64,000 nt of DNA from Sipunculus nudus (taxonomy: Eukaryota; Annelida; Sipuncula; Golfingiida; Sipunculidae): NCBI GenBank assembly GCA_026874595.1, contig CM049317.1:19737882-19801881 (forward strand). The letters run 5' to 3'. A program made the position numbers and the translations under genes. The notes under the pieces were generated by a model. The model was not told where the DNA came from. It worked only from the letters and a program-made list of their open reading frames with translations, and made no database searches. Shown here piece after piece: positions 51,068 through 63,182 of this stretch; position 1 is the stretch's first letter, and each line of letters opens with the position of its first letter.

Positions 51068-51290
51068 TTGCCATCTTTGGAGAGTCACCATGCGACTTCA
51101 CTTACATGGTCACTTTTCATTACCCTCTGACGCAAGCAGATTTGTACATAAAGTTAGAGCAAAAGAAAATACGCCGCATGTGGGACAAACCGTTATTTTA
51201 CTCGCCTATAATACGTATAATTATATACAATGAAAACAAGATAAAACAGTATTATATCGGTGGGCTCAATGGCCCCCCCCCCCCCCCACT
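51068..51290. repeat. Direct repeat R, copy 1
   Basis: About 220 bp from ccatctttgg to a long C run, matching 52034-52250 in the same orientation with scattered differences. Shared landmarks are acatggtcacttttcat, accgttattttactcgc and tattatatcggtgggctca. Confidence 0.88.
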
Positions 51291-51489
51291 CAAACCAACT
51301 AGCCATACATATGTATCTATACATGAAGGTTAGGTAATTTATGATGAATAAACTCGGACTCGTAAGTGGTTTCGGACTGTAGGCCTATTTTTTAACCATA
51401 CAAATGATGATTTTATTACACATGTTTATGTTTTTACCTAGAATAAAAAGTTACCCCCAAATTATTGTTTTTTTTTACCTGGCTCAAAC

Positions 51490-51491
<2 letters not shown>

Positions 51492-51575
<84 letters not shown>
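51492..51575. repeat. (TA)n microsatellite
   Basis: A pure TA run of 84 bp at the place where unit A has only a few TA steps (13760-13774). Confidence 0.95.
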
Positions 51576-51579
<4 letters not shown>

Positions 51580-52033
51580 CAACAAAGGTCAAAAGTGTAA
51601 TCAGTACGGTTAAAAAAATCACATTCTTATCGCATAGACATGATTAAAAACAAATCACGACTCAACATTATTCTTTATAATGAAAAATGTAAACTGATAA
51701 ATGTATTTCCTGTAACAGGCTTATACCACACACTCAGACAAATGATGAATAATACTCAAAATAACAGAAGCTTAATATATGCAAGTCTTATACATGGTGT
51801 GATCATGTACATGCAGAATAGACACACCAATCAATAGAGAACGGCGATGCGTTGCAGTGGAGCCCGTATTAAACTGAAACATTTGACAAATCGTTATATG
51901 TAAACACGATTTGACACATCCTATTATTCCAATATCTATTTATGTGATTCATATGAAAAGTTTATAGTTCCTGAAATAAAAAGATGAGGAATGGATTTGG
52001 AAACGCCAGTTAGAAGATGAAACATTCCGTTCT

Positions 52034-52250
52034 TTGCCATCTTTGGTGAGTCGCCATGCGACCTCACCTACATGGTCACTTTTCATGACCCTCTGACGAA
52101 AACAGATTTGTACGTATAGTTAGAGCAAAAATAAATACGCTGCATGTGGGGCAAACCGTTATTTTACTCGCTTATAATACGTATAACTATATACTATGAA
52201 AACAAGATAAAAAAAAGTATTATATCGGTGGGCTCAAGGGCTCCGCCCTA
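52034..52250. repeat. Direct repeat R, copy 2
   Basis: The partner of 51068-51290. It sits where unit C alignment ends and block X copy 2 begins, so recombination between the R copies could have shaped this junction. Confidence 0.88.
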
Positions 52251-52279
52251 CTGCTATATTTCAATGTATATAATTCAGC

Positions 52280-53739
52280 CTTATTTTGTACGACAAAGTA
52301 AATAGGAATATAATCAAGATGTAATGAGCACCTTTAATTTTCAACCAAATATTCCAGGTTCGGTTAGGTAAGAGAGAACCACTTGCACATAACAAGAAGC
52401 TATCTACAGGTTTGTGCCTAAAAAAAATAAGTAAAGTCCCAAAATATGGTTTCTGAAGATACCATTTCATCTAAACCTTTGTTAAAGTAATTTGATCTCC
52501 ACAGAACACATTTCTATTGATGATGTAATGCTTGCTTGCCTCCAAGGAAAGGATGGCCACAGTTTTGATCACTTTAATTTCCAGCATGTTCAAAATTCAT
52601 ACTGATATGGTTACAAACAAAAAAAACTTTTTGAAAATGAACTCACGCAGAGCCTGGAGTTTATATTACTACTTTCTCATAATGCAGACAATAAAAAGCA
52701 GCTCATTGTACCATGCATTACAGTTTAACTAATACTTTTTTCTTCCTACCTGGCATAATTGAAATTCCCTGTAGAATATAAAAATAGAAGAGCTTTAAGA
52801 TATGGCGTGGCTAAGAGATTGGGTTGTAGTGGCTCGTCCAAGGTCGATGGATTTCTCCAGATCCCCTAGCTTTTCTTCACCTTTACTGACTACCAAGCGC
52901 CATAAGTTCGAGCCATGGAGCATGTCTCGTATTATAACTAGTTGTACAATCAATGTAATAAATAAAGTTTTTAATATCATAAAGTTAGAACAAACTGTAG
53001 GTTCCCAAAGCTAATTAGGAGCAAGCTCGGCAATCATTTTTTTGACATTCAGGTCCCCGTGTGTCGAAATTCTTACCAACATTGGTTGAGGATACTATGT
53101 TTATGCTTTTAAATCCAGCCTTATTACATTTTATTCTGCAAATCATATTATATTGATTTCACCCCATTGGTTCTTACTTCAATAAATAATGTTATTTGCA
53201 CTATATTTTACTGATGCATAGCAAAATTTATAAATGTAATGATGATATTTTCATGTGAAAAACGATTTTGATTTGATATGTATTTATTATAAGAAGCGCA
53301 ATAAAAATAAACTATTATTATTAATATATATATACTGTCTTAGCTAAATCTTGTATTCATTGTGTTTGTCCGATAAAAGGGGCCAATCAAGTATCTGACC
53401 TTTATAACCTCATTATAATCACTTGGAGCTTAAATATTAGCCAGAAAACATGGTATAACCCCACACAGGTTGCTTGTGTTGTTTATATCAACGTGTTTAA
53501 TAATATATGCGGGCCCGCCAAGATAATCAAAATAACTTCAACAAGAGCGTCTTGTTGCAAGTCAGATAGCCAAAGCTTTTGCAGAAAGAGACCTTTCTGC
53601 CTCCGCATAAATGCAACCTACGAACTTAGGTTACATGTTTTTTTTCCGTGGTCCAACATTGCTGTGTTTACAAACATGCTGTTAATAAACAAATTCTTAC
53701 ATCTTTCACGAGGGCGTTATAAAAAGTTTGCGCAATAAC
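52280..53739. repeat. Duplicated block X, copy 2, left part
   Basis: It aligns with 41880-43274, including a degraded copy of the CR1/L2-like LINE tail (52990-53330, GPxxxNSYQHWL-like with lost motif residues). It is cut at 53739 by the plus-strand LINE. Confidence 0.85.
52990..53330 (+). mobile_element. CR1/L2-like LINE 3' end, second copy
   Basis: Paralogous to 42485-42842. The GPRLWNDLP peptide is altered here (ggtccccgtgtgtcgaa) and the ATT tail is short, so this copy is more decayed. Confidence 0.6.
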
Positions 53740-56700
53740 TTCCGGTGTCATGGCCGAGTAGTTCAGACGTATTTCACAAGGGCTCATCAATCAACATCAT
53801 TGTGTAATACTGAAAGCTTATATAGCGAGATAATTTGGTGTGATAATCATGCCCAAGCGACCAAATACTCGCACAACTGGCAGACATAGCGAAGGTAGCA
53901 AGGACTATTACCTAGCATCTAGAGAAGATAAAATCCCCCATGGACAATAGTGGACAATACAATGGGCAATATGAAAACATGGGTGCGAGGACTACATGAT
54001 CAACTGTCTGGTCGGATAACTAAATTTCATTCAGAACTCAAAACAACATTGCAAACACTGTCAAAAGAAAACACACAATTAAAAAAAGTTTAGATGAGAT
54101 AGAAGCAGGGTTGAACTATATGAGTCAAATCATGTTAAACAAATCCAAAATCCCCCCAAAAACCAACACCACAGAGTCACTAAGTAGAGAAGTGCAAATA
54201 GAGACAAAGACAAAATAATCACAGAGTTACAGAATGAATTGACAATGAATTAAACTAACTGGAACGATATCTATATGAGTGGAATTTGAGATTGATAGGA
54301 ATGAAGGAATCCCCTTCTGAGTCGCAAGAAAACTATAAAGATATAGTGGCCAAGTTCATTTCACAGAAAAAAAAGTACTAGGTGACTTGTTTGAACAACA
54401 AGTTATGGAATTGGAAAGACGGGGGCTCTACCTCGACATATTATTTTAGACTTTACAATGGAAACGTCAGAAATGATTTGTTGTTGGCTCGAAAGAAAAA
54501 TATCAAAAACTCTGATATTATGTTTGTAAAAGACTTGACGCAAAAAGATTACACACTGAAACAACAGCTAAAACCGCAAATTGAATCGGCATACAATAGT
54601 GGAAAGCGAGTCTGCTTCTGGATCGGACAATTGTACATTGAAGGCACGCCTATTCCTGGCCAGAACAACAAGTAGTGAGACTATGGACGCTTAAGCTGAA
54701 TAAAAATATTTCAAAGGATATTTTCCCACGGGCCCCGAGTCCCTAAGCAACTGGCAGGATTTTTCAGACCAAGTGAAAGATCAAGACACGTGCTTTGCCA
54801 TGATGTGGTATCTTGTTACATTTCTGCGGGAACTGCCTTGGAGACGAGGAAATTCAGAAAAAAAGAAGACAACTTTTTACTGGCTTCAAAATAAAAATAA
54901 ACATTGTGTTATAATGTTACAAGAAACTCAATATACCTCATGAAATACATAATGTTTTCAAAGATGACGAGGGGGGAGTAATTGTCCTTGATAATGTAAA
55001 ACTAAATTTAGCTAATGTATATTCCCCAAATATACCAAATATACAATTTTTCTATAATATATGTTGTGATTAATCCAACGAAGGATAAAACACATAAACC
55101 TGTGGGAATAAATCAGATCTCTTCACTTATAACTGAATGGATACATGAACTCGGTCGTATAGATATTTGGCGACATACGAATCCTAAAAAAATGGAATAC
55201 CCTCGGTAACGTCAAAGACCGCGATATACAGCCGGTAGGCTGGATTATTTTCTCATCTCCAGAGGTCTGTTGAAATATGTTAATCACTATTGTACTTTGC
55301 CTGGTTACAAAACTGATCATTCCACGGTAGCTCTTTCAGCAAAATAAACGAGCTCCAACGTTTTGGAAACTTAACGTTTCATTATTAGATGATAAAGTTC
55401 ACGTTAAGAAAAAAATCTATATCCCGAATGCAGGGGAAGAAAACAAAGATGCCAACCCTTCGCTTTTACTGAATACGATTAAAATAGTAATAAGAACAAA
55501 TTGCGTCAGTCACAGCATTAAAAAAATCAGCATTTAAAAAAAAATACCTATCTCCAAATTAGAAAAAGACTTGATAGATCTTAAAAAAGATCAATTAATC
55601 GAGAATATTATTTGATAACAAATCAAAGAAATTGAGTAGAAATTATATAAAATTCGTAGAAGTAAAGTCAAAAGGTGGAATTCTTAAAAGTAAGAACATA
55701 TGGTACGAAGACGGATAAAAAAAATTCAAAATACTTTATGAATCTCGAAAAAGAAATTAAAATAACAAAGAATACAGAAATTGAATACTGATGACAGATT
55801 GATTAATGATTAAGATGAAATATTTAATGCTGAAAACTTATATCTTCAAATATCATATACAAGCGAACCAACACATGGTGTTAATAAAATTGATTTGTTT
55901 TTGTAAAAATACCAGAGCAAAAAGGAAAATAATGAGCGGATTTCATGACCTTCAGAATTATCAGTGCAAGAACTAAAATTCGTTTAAAAACGGGAAATAA
56001 CCAGCCACAGAAGGTTTACCAGCTGCATTTTATAACTACTTTTTGGAAGATTTAAATAAGTACTTTAAAGATTGTGTAAGACACAGATTCAAAACCGGTA
56101 AATTGTCATTAAGCCAAAATCAAGAAATAATCATTCTGCTACCAAAAAAAAAGGAAAAGACCATAAATATTTGAAAAATAAAATTGGAGGCCATTAACTA
56201 TATTAAACTGTGATTATAAAATTATTTCAAAGAATAAAACAAGCACTTCCCAGTTTTATACATAAATATTAGACTGGTTTCATAAACGACATATATAGGT
56301 GAAAATATAAACGGAACATTAATAGATGCCATATAGCACAAGAAACTTATTTAATTGCGATCGATTATAAGAAGGTCTTTGATTTTTGGAATGGGATTAC
56401 TCATATAACTCTTTAGAAATAGCTAATAAAGATAACAACACTGTATAAATAATTGAAGTATTATACAAAGATATCCAAAGTTTTGTAATAATTAATTGGT
56501 ATAGTTCTACATTTTTTTAATATTACTAGAGGAGTATGACAAGGATGTCCCCTCTGTCCTTATCTATTTGTTTTAAGCGTTGAATTATAAGCTATAGCAA
56601 GAAGAAATTTTGATAAAATAAAAGGTATAGGATTCGACGACTGTAATTTCAAAATAAGTCATTACGCCGACGATTCGACTTTATATGTTAAAAGATACGC

Positions 56701-58693
56701 AAAGCATTGAGAAGTCATATTTTTTTTTAGGAATTTTGAGTTATTTCTGGTTTAAATATAAATAAAGAAAAAAAAAACTTCAGTTATGCCAATAATTAGG
56801 GGAGATACAAGAGGCAAAGATGAGGTGTTGAAACTTGGTCTGATATGCACTGATGGAACATTTAACTAACTTGGAGTGTTAATTAACCACTGTTTAGAAA
56901 ATATTTTCAATACAAATTATCTGCCCAGGGTAGACAAAATTAAAAAATATAATAACAATATGGCCTAAAAGAAACCTGACACCTTGGGGGAAAATAACAG
57001 TTATAAAAACAGTTTTATATTATCACAATTATTTATTTAATGTCCGTATTCCCGAGCCATCCCCAAAATGTAATAAAACAAGTTGAAAAAAACTATATAA
57101 ATTTATATTGAACAAAAGAAGAGAATTGATTAAAAGAAACCCGCTTATTGCTTCGATCAGTGAAGGGGGTCTCAATATCATACATTTGAACACACAGAAT
57201 GTATTGTTAAAATAGTCTGGTTTAAAAAGTTGATTAATTTGCATAAAGCTGACACTTTTAAACTATTAGTCTTTAAGTACCTGAAACTGGGAGAGAATTC
57301 ACTTTTTTTGTAATTTAACCGCAGAGGATAGCAAAAAAAAAAAAAATAAGGAGACCCTCGACCATGTGGAATGATGTGATGCTTTCTTGGTGCACTTATA
57401 ATTATCACACCCCGAGCTCATACACAGATATATTACCTCAGTTACTGTGGTTAAAATCGCACATTAAAGTAGATGGCCAATTCATATTCTACAAAAAAAT
57501 GTATAGAACAGGTATAAAGAATATCGCAAATTTAATGTGCATCTCTAATTCAGAAAGTATTTGGCGGGATCATGAAGGATTTTGCAATAAAGTTAATATA
57601 GTTCTTCTGACCTACAACAGCCTACTTAGATCCACCCCGTCACTTGGCAAGAAATAATAAGACAGAATAATCATAAGGATATTACATTGTCACATGAATA
57701 AAAATTTGATAGTTTAATTAAGATGAAGCAATTTACAAAAGATGTCTATTCAGAATTATTACCGGATGAAAAAGAAAATCCTGAAGCCTGTATTGTAAAA
57801 TTGTAGTCAAATCTCGCGCTTGAATCTGGGAATAAAATATATAGAGGCTTCAAAATCACTTTTTTCAACAATACCGACAACATTACAATATTTCCAGTTC
57901 CGAATTTTTCACCAAAGAGTAACACTTAATCCATTTCTTTGTAAACTTAAAGTGACAGAATCTAAATATTGCACTTTTTGCAAATCAGATGAAGAAACTA
58001 TTTTACATTTATTCTAAAATTGTAAATATTCTAAACTTTTATTGCGGGAAATATTACTAATATTAAAAGGAATTGCCTCCTTGAAGCAAAGTTTCACTTG
58101 GAAAGAAGATTAGGTTTTCCTTAGTTGTAACGAGAGAAAATGGATTAACTTCTTGGCTTTGCTTGTGCTTCAGAGATCCCTGTACATTAGTAAATGTTAT
58201 AAACAAACACCTTTAGTGCCTTGGTTCCACAAAGTTTACAATAGATTTTTTTTTTTTTGCATCTAAAGAAAAATATAGCTATTAAAATGATAACATCAAA
58301 CAATTTGACCTTAAATGGACCCCGTTAAAATGCTTGATCAAAAAGAAATACTTCTACTAAGTCTTTAGAGTCCCAGACAGTTTGTATAATAAGATCAATG
58401 TTACCACATAAAGTCCAGATTAAGTTCAGTAACAGTTTACAACATATATGTATTGTTTGTATGTGTTTATGTTGACATATATTTATAAATGTATGTATGT
58501 ACTTTAGAGTGCTGATTAGGATTTCACATAACAAAACTTGTGTTCCCAAGCACACACCAAAAAACATTTATTGAATTTGGTCTCTGAATATCAGCCAGTT
58601 CAGCACTGTAATTAGCAACGATAGTGTGTGATGTAACTTATTGTGCTTTTGTTTATACATTGTTTGTATGTGTGGTCAGAATAAAAAAAAATA
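53740..58693 (+). mobile_element. Near full-length LINE (L1/Tx1-like) retrotransposon, defective
   Basis: About 4.95 kb, inserted in block X copy 2. The empty site is 43265-43275, and the flanks cgcaataac (53731) and cacaaccaac (58694) look like a worn target duplication. ORF1 starts at ATG 53849, with a coiled-coil-like stretch near 53970-54140 and an RRM-like part at 54300-54675. The endonuclease has LQETQ at 54917-54931, RLDYFLIS near 55230 and TDHSTVAL near 55315. RT has WYEDG-K-NSKYF near 55705, ENINGTLIDAI near 56300, QGCPLCPYLFVLS near 56540 and YADD at 56663-56674. A zinc-knuckle-like end, YCTFCKSDEETILHLF-x-NC, is near 57967-58030. The 3' end is an A-rich run. Numerous stops and frameshifts make it inactive. 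Confidence 0.9.
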
Positions 58694-60058
58694 CACAACC
58701 AACATTACCCTTAGATAATAAATATACAAAGAGGAACCCAGAAATCACATAAATTCTTTTTTCAATTGTATGTGAATGGGCGCCTTAAAAATCAAATGAC
58801 TGCGAGGAGGTAAAAGGCATTTATACTTTAGGACTCGCTTATATCTTGAATTTATTATCGTTATATGATATGTGCAATCAAAGACTCATTAAAATGTTTT
58901 AAAAAGGTTAAGGACAGTGAAATTTTGATTTTCATGTCATGGCCATTCTTGGTTAGACGCAAAGCATTTACAGCAGGACCATAGGTGTCTGATGATGTTT
59001 GATATATGCAAGAGAGCCTTTTTAGAGCTATTTTCTTATCTAATATATCTAATTACTGGTACAATTTGAAATATACAACCATATTTACCCACACACACAC
59101 ATACACAGATATATATATGGAAATATATTGCGTGGAGACACAATTCAGGGCCTGTCAGACCAGAAGCTTTCTTGTGGCTCCATTGAGCATCGAAAAATTC
59201 TCAATATCTGATCTAGTGATAGCAACAACTCGATAATAACTACCTTGTAAGCTACAAGGAGGCAGTGCCCACAAGCAACTCCTAAAATACCGTACATTAC
59301 CTCTCACATATCGAAACAACCTATGCACAGAAACTAAACCCTTCTGCCCTTACCCAATTTTATACCATCATAGCATAAATTCAAGGATTAAGTTAGTGTA
59401 AACGAAACACTGTCAAATCACTTTACATTGACAGTGCAGTTTTCTCTGCCTTAAGTTGAAAGAAAGTGAGACAAAGGGGAATTAATGTAAGATGACACAT
59501 ATGATTCCAACAAGCTATCATACGTATGTTCTGCATTTATAAATGATGGCCTAAATCAGCCAAGATACAGCCACGGCCTATTGGGGCGGCCGGGAAACAG
59601 ACGTTTATGTAGTTTCAGCTAATCAAACGCCTTTCGTGTAGCCTGAAATGTTAAGTCGACCTCATGAATTAGAGCCAAACCTTCATCCTCTATAGTTATT
59701 TTCAACGGTTTAAATAACAAAAATTCAACCCTATTAGCGGTTCACTTAACCATTAAGTTGTACGGGTCGTATCGACTTAGGAATCTATGCAATGACCATA
59801 TGCAATACCATTTTTCAATACAAAAAAAATCTTTCTTGAACTGTCCCTGTCTGGAGATCCATACCTAGGTTAAATGGACTCTCTCGGCAATGTCTTGCTA
59901 GGTGAAGGTTAAATGCATCGCCAGGTGAGAGTAAGTCGATCTTCAGCCATATATATATCAGATAAGAGTAAAGCATTGAAAATGCTTCAAATGATAGTTT
60001 AAAGCCTTTTCCTTATTATTATGTACTTCTCCTTATTATCATTGCAGATTATGAATGT
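58694..60058. repeat. Duplicated block X, copy 2, middle part
   Basis: It continues the alignment with 43275-44000 after the LINE, for example gaatgggcgcctta (43332 and 58767) and the tcagccaagatacagcc run (43935 and 59557). From about 59630 to the LTR the sequence has no counterpart in copy 1. Confidence 0.75.
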
Positions 60059-60834
60059 TGTTATGGGTGCTCCTTTATTGTGTGACAGGGGCGTAACTCG
60101 TGTTGTTTAATCCGTACTGGTTGACTTCTCGTTGTCATGGGATTCTTGGGTTTTCACGCCTGGTCCTGGGTCACATTATGAGCCTGGTGTGTTGAGATAC
60201 ACAGCGATGTCTTTCTAGAGAATTCCTTAAACGCATGCTTTACTGTCTTGTGCAAGATCTTATAAACTGTTCGAGAAGTGGAAAATTCCAGGCTTAGGGT
60301 GTGAAAATATACAACGGGGCTGTTTTAAGAACCAGCAGGCAGACAGCAGAGCAGATTCCAGCGGACGTAGAAGCGTGTGTCAGATTCTACAACCTTATCC
60401 GACGAATGCGGCAATTATGGATTTTCAAGAACTTTCTCCTGGATTTGATGCATTTGGAAATCAGTTTACTTTCTGGATGCTGCAAGAACTTTCAACAGGA
60501 CTGTCATTCTCCGAGAGTTTACATTTAAAGGACTTATCGTGGTGACGGTATTGGTATCTAGGTACTGTACTATTATCTTTCTGTGTGATTGTATTGAATT
60601 GTTGCTATAACGCTGTTTTACTGTGTAATTGTATTGATTTAGTGTATTGTATTGTTGGGGTTGTTTTAAGAATAAATTAAAGTTATTTGTTAACAAAAAA
60701 AAAAGCACTGACTTCTTTCTTCATTCCCCTAGACATTTCCCGCTGCCTAGTTTTACAGAATCTGATTTTTTTCTCCATTACAAAATTTGTGTTCATTACG
60801 CATACTTGATCTATTTATATTAGGTTCCGTAACA
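60059..60834 (+). mobile_element. Solo LTR of the Ty3/Gypsy-like element
   Basis: It starts TGTTATGGGTGCTCC and ends GGTTCCGTAACA, aligning with the LTR at 7613-8445. It is flanked by ATGT (60055-60058 and 60835-60838; AATGT if the terminal A is shared), a 4-5 bp target duplication. No internal domain is present, so it arose by recombination between two LTRs. A TATA-like cttataaac (about 60260) and an aataaa at 60671 match the other LTR. Confidence 0.85.
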
Positions 60835-60949
60835 ATGTCTTTGATGCATCCAAGAAACTGCTGCACCTTATAACAGATAGAACAACTGAAGAATTAGCCA
60901 TTTCGGAAGTTCTTATTATGAATCGGATATTTCCAATATTAAACTAGAA

Positions 60950-61330
60950 ATTGCAAAAGTGTTAAGAGTTAATGTACGGGGCATATCATGCCATCAACCT
61001 ATACAATGTATATTGGCCGGCCTATCGTGATAATGCTGAGAGATATGTTCTCCTCATTAAAGCAATGTATAGAATTTAATTATTTTTTTTTCTAAAATCA
61101 ATTCTTATTTGAACATTTTATATGATTCTAATTATTATATTACCATGTGTTGTCAAGACCGAACACTGATTTGCAGTTCTCACAATAACTGCATGAATGA
61201 CTAAAGGTATCAATTTGCGGCTATGAAAGGGGAATAGACAAACCGCCCGGATATTTTGAAGATTATATAGCCAGCACTCACATCTAATTAATTTTCAGGT
61301 AAGGACTACGTGTTGCTTTATTTCTACATG
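60950..61330. repeat. Fourth copy of a conserved unit sub-module
   Basis: It aligns with 12900-13250, 33640-33960 and 50290-50640, including gagatatgtt(c/a)tcctc(a/g)(t/a)taaagc and aaaccgcccgga(t/c)a with gaagattat. It is inserted between parts of block X copy 2. No coding potential is visible. Confidence 0.75.
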
Positions 61331-62030
61331 TTTCGCATGTTGGTCGATAGTTTTAAACACGAGATAATGATTGCAGTGAAAATGTCCCTCACACTTGACT
61401 TCAGTTTTGTTTACATGTTTCATTTCTCTGAAAATGAAATGTTTTAGTTTAATATATGAACTTTCGTTCTCTGTATCATTACTTTTTCTTTTGGAAATAT
61501 ACCATTATGTAAATAATTATTGTGTATGTACAATGAACTTGACGACAATATCAAAGGAACAAGACACAATAACGCAATTCATCGTTGGGCGGATTAAATT
61601 AATATTTTGAGAATTAATAACAAGGGATTCAGCAGTGATTCTGGGCCGTTGTTTTAACCATAACTACTGACCATTCCCTCGTCCGTTCTTGTGACTAAAC
61701 TCCACAATGTCGTTATAACCTAGAAAAAAGTCTTGTTATTATCAGAGTGATTGTAGGTATGCTACCCTTATTTATCTTCCAAGGTTTTGTACTGACAAGT
61801 TATAATTGGGTGTGCGGTGTGTACCCTGGTCTAGTTAATTTTAGAAAGTCATACTTTTGAACAAATTATATACTGCTGATACCTCGAGCTGTTAATTATG
61901 CAACCGAAGGCCATGCCATTTACATATAACCAGGTTGGTAGACACATCACATGAAGCATTCATAGGGGCACATGCCTCTTCAAGCGAACCAATAAGTATA
62001 TTAGGGTGCAAGAGATTATTGGATGTTTAA
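61331..62030. repeat. Duplicated block X, copy 2, right part
   Basis: It aligns with 44000-44530, starting at cgcatgttggtcgatagtt in both and ending after cacatgcctcttca. Confidence 0.8.
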
Positions 62031-63182
62031 AATACCTTAGTAATTCTATTGGCCAAAACGGTATGATGATAGATTCCAATTATGTTGTGGGAGAATATGT
62101 GTCATTTTAGTTATACATAACTCTACAACAACAACAAAATCATCGGTCTTATTAAGGTCAAATAATAATGCTATGATTTCGTATACAAATAGCCAAAGTT
62201 TATAATTTTACACCAAAGAGATTTATTTTTAAAGCAACTAGCATTTCCAGCTTGATAGCAAAAAGAAAAACGTCTCAAGAAAGAATAATTAGCCGGAGCT
62301 ATGTTGGTCCAAAAAAAAGTCTCAAAACATGGCCATGTATTTACATGTTGTACTAGGTTTTCCATTTATTGTTTATTCGCGTCATAGGGCGGCAAACATT
62401 ACATATAAAGCTTATAATTTTATATGGTATTATTGATCGAAACTAAATACAACCGATCATCTTTGTGTACAAAGAAGAACATTTAAACACATGGAGGAAG
62501 CTGAACTTCTTGTTTTTAGGTGAGCGGAATTAAACTGATCAGAACAAATTTTTCATAGACTACCTTAATGATAAAAAGGGAATATCCGATTAAGTTAGCT
62601 TAAGTGAAATGTGTTGAGATTTTCAGTAATATTGAATAGACGGTTCATATATATCAGACCAACTGATGGGCTATTTCCTAGAATAGCCTACTTATATAAC
62701 AAAATGTCAAACTTGATCGATTAACACCTGTTTTTTAATATTTACTTATATCTGGTTCCTCGGCAGAGGGATATAACCAAGTCGCTATACATTTAAGATA
62801 TGATTCTTATAAATAAACCAAAGATAACTGGTATGGTGTTTTCGATAATAGTATCCCAAACCAAACCCGAACTACGAGTGTGTCAGATAGAGTGGAACTC
62901 GCACTCGGCTTTCACTGTTATAATTTAGGTTTCGGGAGTAATGCCTTTTTGCCGTAATTATATTTTTTTCACTAATGCAAATGCTGGTACCCATTTTGAT
63001 ATATGTATATTTAAAATTTAATAAACATTAAAATACTCTGAAACACCAAATTAAGACCAGGCATTACTACTGAACGAAAAAAATAACGTACTGATAGAAA
63101 CATAATTACACATGGCACCTGGGGATATTTAGGCGAAATGCCAGTGTTTGAATCATTATTTTATCTAAGCTCTTATTTATAG
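62031..63182. other. Unassigned AT-rich sequence
   Basis: No gene, RNA or repeat was recognised. Open frames here are short and lack domains. Confidence 0.4.

Larger units (their letters stand above)
44570..52030. repeat. Segmental duplication unit C
   Basis: The third copy of the unit. It begins at the equivalent of 26165 in unit B and ends near the equivalent of 35050 (acattccgtt). It carries the intact gene copy, a hammerhead ribozyme element inserted near 48741, and a hairpin-bearing insertion near 50820-51180 not seen in units A or B. Confidence 0.85.

Noticed and set aside
54382-54675. Host gene on the plus strand
   Set aside because: It lies inside a LINE between a coiled-coil ORF1 start and an endonuclease, so it is the LINE ORF1 C-terminal part.
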